Of a DNA stretch of 64,000 nucleotides, positions 60,793-64,000 are shown piece after piece (within the stretch, counting starts at the first letter, position 1; each line of letters opens with the position of its first letter). Source of the stretch: DASPJL01 sp035628645 (lineage in GTDB: Bacteria > Bacteroidota > Bacteroidia > Cytophagales > Cyclobacteriaceae); assembly GCA_035628645.1 (NCBI GenBank), contig DASPJL010000108.1, positions 20,695 through 84,694 on the forward strand, read 5' to 3'. A program made the position numbers and the translations under genes. The notes under the pieces are model-generated. The model did not search any database. It worked only from the letters and a program-made list of their open reading frames with translations, and was not told where the DNA came from.

Positions 60793-61011
60793 ATTTTTAT
60801 AGGTTTCAGATTCAAGGTTTGGGGAAGTTTATTCTGGACTTATTACTTCCTTCAAACGGATTGTTTTTAATAACTTTTGTACTGGCTTTCCAAATGGATA
60901 TTTATGTTTAGAAATTTTATTATAACCGATTGAAAAACTTTATTCTTTAAAAGAAGGATATTTTAATTAATTGAGGAAATTTGACACTCTAAAAGTTTGT
61001 TGGTTATAATA

Positions 61012-61019
61012 TAAATTTG
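61012..61019 (+). promoter_or_regulatory. -7 box of the kynurenine operon
   Basis: TAAATTTG fits the consensus exactly, 17 bases before the nbaC ATG, giving a leader of about ten bases. The nearest TTTG (60996-60999) is 12 bases upstream, which is short. Confidence 0.45.
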
Positions 61020-61036
61020 ATTTGAACAAAAATAAA

Positions 61037-61564
61037 ATGGCTATTCAAAGACCTTTTAACTTTCAAAAGTGGATTGAAGAACACAGACACTTACTCAAAC
61101 CTCCTATAGGAAATCAACAGGTTTATAAGGGGAATGATGATTTTATAATAATGGTAGTAGGTGGTCCTAATACCCGGAAAGATTTTCATTACAATGAAGG
61201 AGAAGAGTTCTTTTACCAGTTGGAGGGAGAAATTACGCTGAAAGTAGTGGAAGACGGAAAACCGGTAGATTTAAAGATTAAAGCGGGCGAAATATTTCTT
61301 TTGCCTCCAAGAACGCCTCACTCTCCACGAAGACCGGCAAATTCTATTGGTTTGGTAATCGAGCGGAACAGGAAGCCAGGCGAAATAGATGGGTTCTTAT
61401 GGTACTGTGAAAAATGCGGAAATAAACTGTATGAGGAGTACGCCCAAATCACCGATATCGTCAAACAATTGCCGCCGATTATGGAAAGCTTTTATTCTTC
61501 TGAAGAAAGAAGAACGTGTAAAGCATGCGGCACAGTAATGGAAAAGCCAGAAAAACCTGCCTGA
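61037..61564 (+). CDS. nbaC: 3-hydroxyanthranilate 3,4-dioxygenase
   Basis: Opens the ring of 3-hydroxyanthranilate on the way to quinolinate. The 175-residue cupin has the iron ligands in DFHYNEGEEFFYQLEGE and the second His in PPRTPHSPRRPA. The C-terminal rubredoxin-like iron site is complete, with CEKC and CKAC pairs, as in the bacterial enzymes. ATG 61037 is preferred to an in-frame TTG at 61022. It is followed by kynU after six bases. Confidence 0.93.
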   Translation: MAIQRPFNFQKWIEEHRHLLKPPIGNQQVYKGNDDFIIMVVGGPNTRKDFHYNEGEEFFYQLEGEITLKVVEDGKPVDLKIKAGEIFLLPPRTPHSPRRPANSIGLVIERNRKPGEIDGFLWYCEKCGNKLYEEYAQITDIVKQLPPIMESFYSSEERRTCKACGTVMEKPEKPA

Positions 61565-61570
61565 TCATAT

Positions 61571-62851
61571 ATGATTTTTGAAAATTCTTCAGCTTTTGCT
61601 CTTAAACTTGACCAGGAAGACGAGTTAAAAGATTTTAGGAACCGATTTTTTATTCCCACAAAGGATGGGAAAGCGGTAATTTACTTTAATGGAAATTCAT
61701 TGGGTCTTCAGCCAAAAACTGCTGAAAAATACATTAATCAGGAGCTGAAAGATTGGGCAGAACTGGCCGGGCAAGGTCATTTCAAAGCTAAAAACCCCTG
61801 GGTTTCTTATCATAAACTTTTGCAAAAACCCTTGGCTGACCTCACAGGCGCTTCCGAAAATGAAGTGACTGCAATGAATAGCCTTACCACAAACCTTCAT
61901 CTTCTGATGGTTTCTTTTTATCGTCCTGATAAGAAAAAATACAAAATCATCATGGAAAACGGTGCGTTTTCCTCGGATCAATATGCAGTGGAAACCCAGG
62001 TAAAGTTTCATGGATTTGATCCCCAGGAAGCCATTATTGAATTGGCTCCTAATAAAGATAAAAACCTTCTCGCAACGGAAGAAATTATAGAAGCTATTGA
62101 AAGCAATAAAGAAGAGGTGGCTTTGATCCTGCTGGGGGGAGTAAACTTCTATACAGGACAGGCTTTTGATCTTGAAAAAATCAGCGCTGCCGGGCATAAG
62201 GCAGGAGCAATTGTTGGTTTTGATCTTGCTCATGCCATAGGAAATATAAAACTTGAACTTCACAAGTGGGATATAGACTTTGCCGTTTGGTGTTCTTACA
62301 AGTACTTAAATTCCGGCCCGGGTGGTGTGGGAGGCGCATTTGTTCATGAAAAATTTGCAAAGGACAATTCAATGCCTCGTTTTGGAGGCTGGTGGGGATA
62401 TCTCGAAGAAGAGCGGTTTAAAATGGAAAAGGGCTTTAAGCCTATGGAAGGTGTAGCAGGATGGCAGTTAAGCAATGTTCCTATAATTTCATTGGCTGTT
62501 CAAAGAGCTTCCCTGGATATTTTTGAAGAAGCCGGAATGGACAACATTTTACAAAAAGGCAAGCAATTAACAGGCTATCTGGAGTTCTTATTAAAGCAAA
62601 CCCAGGACGTTTCTCCTTGTTTTGACATCATTACGCCTTCAGACCCTAGTCAGCGAGGTTGCCAGCTTTCTTTGTATTTTAAAAAAAATGCAGAAGAAAT
62701 TTATCAGCGATTGATTGAGCATGGCGTTTCTGTAGATATGCGTCGGCCAAATGTAATAAGGGTCACTCCTGTTCCTTTATACAATACATTTCAGGAAGTA
62801 TTTCATTTTTCTAAACGGTTTGATTCGATAATAAAATCCCTTTCTTTTTAA
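61571..62851 (+). CDS. kynU: Kynureninase
   Basis: PLP enzyme that splits (3-hydroxy)kynurenine into (3-hydroxy)anthranilate and alanine. The 426-residue protein has YFNGNSLGLQPKTAE at the N-terminus, NSLTTNLHLLMVSFY, the cofactor Asp in VGFDLAHAIGN and the Schiff-base Lys in WCSYKYLNSGPGGVGGAFVH near residue 240. Length is typical. It lies between nbaC and kmo, all on one strand with gaps under 16 bases. Confidence 0.95.
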   Translation: MIFENSSAFALKLDQEDELKDFRNRFFIPTKDGKAVIYFNGNSLGLQPKTAEKYINQELKDWAELAGQGHFKAKNPWVSYHKLLQKPLADLTGASENEVTAMNSLTTNLHLLMVSFYRPDKKKYKIIMENGAFSSDQYAVETQVKFHGFDPQEAIIELAPNKDKNLLATEEIIEAIESNKEEVALILLGGVNFYTGQAFDLEKISAAGHKAGAIVGFDLAHAIGNIKLELHKWDIDFAVWCSYKYLNSGPGGVGGAFVHEKFAKDNSMPRFGGWWGYLEEERFKMEKGFKPMEGVAGWQLSNVPIISLAVQRASLDIFEEAGMDNILQKGKQLTGYLEFLLKQTQDVSPCFDIITPSDPSQRGCQLSLYFKKNAEEIYQRLIEHGVSVDMRRPNVIRVTPVPLYNTFQEVFHFSKRFDSIIKSLSF

Positions 62852-62866
62852 AAAACTGGAACTCAG

Positions 62867-64000
62867 ATGGAAAAGATAACTATTCTAGGCGCGGGGTTGG
62901 TTGGTTCTCTATTGAGTATTTATCTGTCAAAACATGGACATGCAGTAGAGGTTTATGAGAGAAGGGGAGATCCGAGAGTCGGGGAACCTGAAATGGGTAG
63001 ATCAATTAACCTTGCTTTAAGTGACAGGGGTTTTAAAGGCATGGCAGGAGCAAGCAAAGCGCTGGCCGAAGAGGTGAGAGGAAAGTCAATTCCAATGAAG
63101 GGGAGAATGGTGCATGATGAACACGGAAAGCAGACGCTTCAGCCCTATGGAAAAGAAGGCCAGTATATTTATTCTATTTCCAGGAGGTTATTAAATCAGG
63201 TATTAATAAATTTTGCGGAAGAGGCTGGGGTTAAATTCAACTTTAATCAACGCTGCGTAGAAGCAGATTTGGTAGGAGATCGTCTAACTTTTGAAGATAC
63301 CCTTTCACAAACCCAAGCTTCTATACATCCGGAGCTTGTTTTTGGGGCGGATGGCGCTTTTTCAGCGCTCCGTTATGCAATGCAAAAAACGGATCTTTTT
63401 AATTATTCCCAGGAGTATTTAGAATATGGGTATAAGGAGCTTTCCATTCCAGCGATAAATGGCATGCATCAAATGGAAAAAGGAGCGCTTCACATTTGGC
63501 CAAGAAAAAGTTTTATGCTTATTGCCCTGCCAAATTTAGACGGAAGTTTTACCTGTACACTATTCTTGCCTTTCAAGGGGGACAAATCCTTTGAAAGTTT
63601 AAATTCCGAAAGGGAGGTCCGGGCTTTTTTTAGCGATTATTTTCCTGATACTCTTGCTTTGGTGCCAGACCTGACCAAAGCATTTTTCACAAACCCTACC
63701 TCTTCACTTGTTACTGTAAAATGTTTCCCCTGGCTGGTCAGAGACAAATATGTTTTGATTGGCGATGCAGCGCATGCTATTGTTCCTTTTTACGGACAAG
63801 GCCTGAATGCGGGATTTGAAGATTGTTCAGTTTTGGATCAACTACTTGAGAAGGGTCAACAAGACTTGAACACGGTTCTAGGAATATTTCAAAAATCAAG
63901 AAAGGAAGATACGGACGCTATTGCCAAACTCGCTTTAAGAAATTTTACTGAAATGCGGGACCTTGTTATCAACGAAACCTTTTTACTTCGTAAAAAAATA
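62867..64000 (+). CDS. kmo: Kynurenine 3-monooxygenase (3' end outside window)
   Basis: FAD enzyme that hydroxylates kynurenine with NADPH and oxygen. 378 codons are in view and the frame is open at the window edge; a full protein is about 450 residues. The dinucleotide-binding motif ITILGAGLVGSLLSIYLSKHG is at the N-terminus, followed by RSINLALSDRG (family-typical), VFGADGAFSALR and the second FAD motif VLIGDAAHAIVPFYGQGLNAGFEDC. The missing end probably holds the C-terminal membrane-associated segment. Together with nbaC and kynU it converts kynurenine to aminocarboxymuconate semialdehyde, the quinolinate precursor. Confidence 0.95.
   Translation, partial: MEKITILGAGLVGSLLSIYLSKHGHAVEVYERRGDPRVGEPEMGRSINLALSDRGFKGMAGASKALAEEVRGKSIPMKGRMVHDEHGKQTLQPYGKEGQYIYSISRRLLNQVLINFAEEAGVKFNFNQRCVEADLVGDRLTFEDTLSQTQASIHPELVFGADGAFSALRYAMQKTDLFNYSQEYLEYGYKELSIPAINGMHQMEKGALHIWPRKSFMLIALPNLDGSFTCTLFLPFKGDKSFESLNSEREVRAFFSDYFPDTLALVPDLTKAFFTNPTSSLVTVKCFPWLVRDKYVLIGDAAHAIVPFYGQGLNAGFEDCSVLDQLLEKGQQDLNTVLGIFQKSRKEDTDAIAKLALRNFTEMRDLVINETFLLRKKI

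Noticed and set aside
61697..62263. 188-codon minus-strand frame
   Set aside because: Antisense to kynU; Phe/Ile/Ser-rich without motif.
1..64000. tRNA, rRNA or known riboswitch genes
   Set aside because: I looked for TPsiC-loop wording and CCA-type acceptor ends in intergenic DNA and for an FMN element before ribD, and found nothing convincing. A tRNAscan-SE and Rfam run would settle it.

Overview
The window reads as a chromosomal segment of an AT-rich Bacteroidota bacterium, most likely of the Cytophagales. The evidence is a T9SS-sorted surface protein, the T9SS factor PorZ, promoters of the TTG-N17..23-TAnnTTTG type, very short or absent mRNA leaders, little use of Shine-Dalgarno sites, and many Bacteroidota-typical families (DUF2461, Lnb/DUF4105, ClpC, the PheA/aminotransferase/DAHPS-chorismate mutase operon, a kynurenine operon). 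I see no tRNA, rRNA, CRISPR array or complete insertion sequence. Most genes are housekeeping.

Layout. 1-5.9 kb: end of an unknown gene, hemH, a large FG-GAP surface protein, murF, a DUF2461 gene. 5.9-8.05 kb: a compact restriction-modification cassette between two 18-base direct repeats, the right one being the 3' end of xerD. 8-17.5 kb: xerD, aroQ, a class-V aminotransferase, a D-2-hydroxyacid dehydrogenase, a sigma-54-type response regulator, meaB, a CHASE2/FecR-like pair, ispF. 17.6-24.3 kb: porZ-recO, a methyltransferase, rsmI-Lnb, an inositol monophosphatase. 24.3-24.9 kb: two copies of a structured repeat around a tiny ORF. 24.9-38 kb: DEAD-box helicase, dihydroorotase, LysR regulator, small heat-shock protein, msrC, ribD, prmC, dnaK, clpC, WbqC. 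38-49.3 kb: an envelope-rich stretch (LpxL-like acyltransferase, MltG, PBP4, PBP1a) with tsaC/sua5, a thioesterase, a Fur-family regulator and a Na/Pi transporter. 49.4-55.8 kb: nucleoside phosphorylase, trhO, acetyltransferase, L,D-transpeptidase-like protein, two uncharacterised proteins, a TolC-like channel. 55.9-59.3 kb: the aromatic amino-acid operon. 59.5-64 kb: an orphan gene, an SDR, and nbaC-kynU-kmo, cut by the window end.

The most notable signal is upstream of pheA: an unannotated 22-codon leader peptide containing Phe-Tyr-Phe-Phe-Tyr-Phe-Phe, followed by a strong intrinsic terminator and a GGGAC/GTCCC segment able to form an alternative pairing. This is the architecture of ribosome-mediated transcription attenuation, and it precedes three genes for Phe/Tyr synthesis. 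Other signals worth a look are the restriction-modification cassette with helix-turn-phased 10-base repeats before its HTH-fused methyltransferase; the 24.3/24.7 kb RNA-like repeat with a compensatory base-pair change; a 30-base palindrome before the Fur-family gene; an inverted repeat built around the promoter of an uncharacterised gene at 53.7 kb; and intergenic heptanucleotide arrays.
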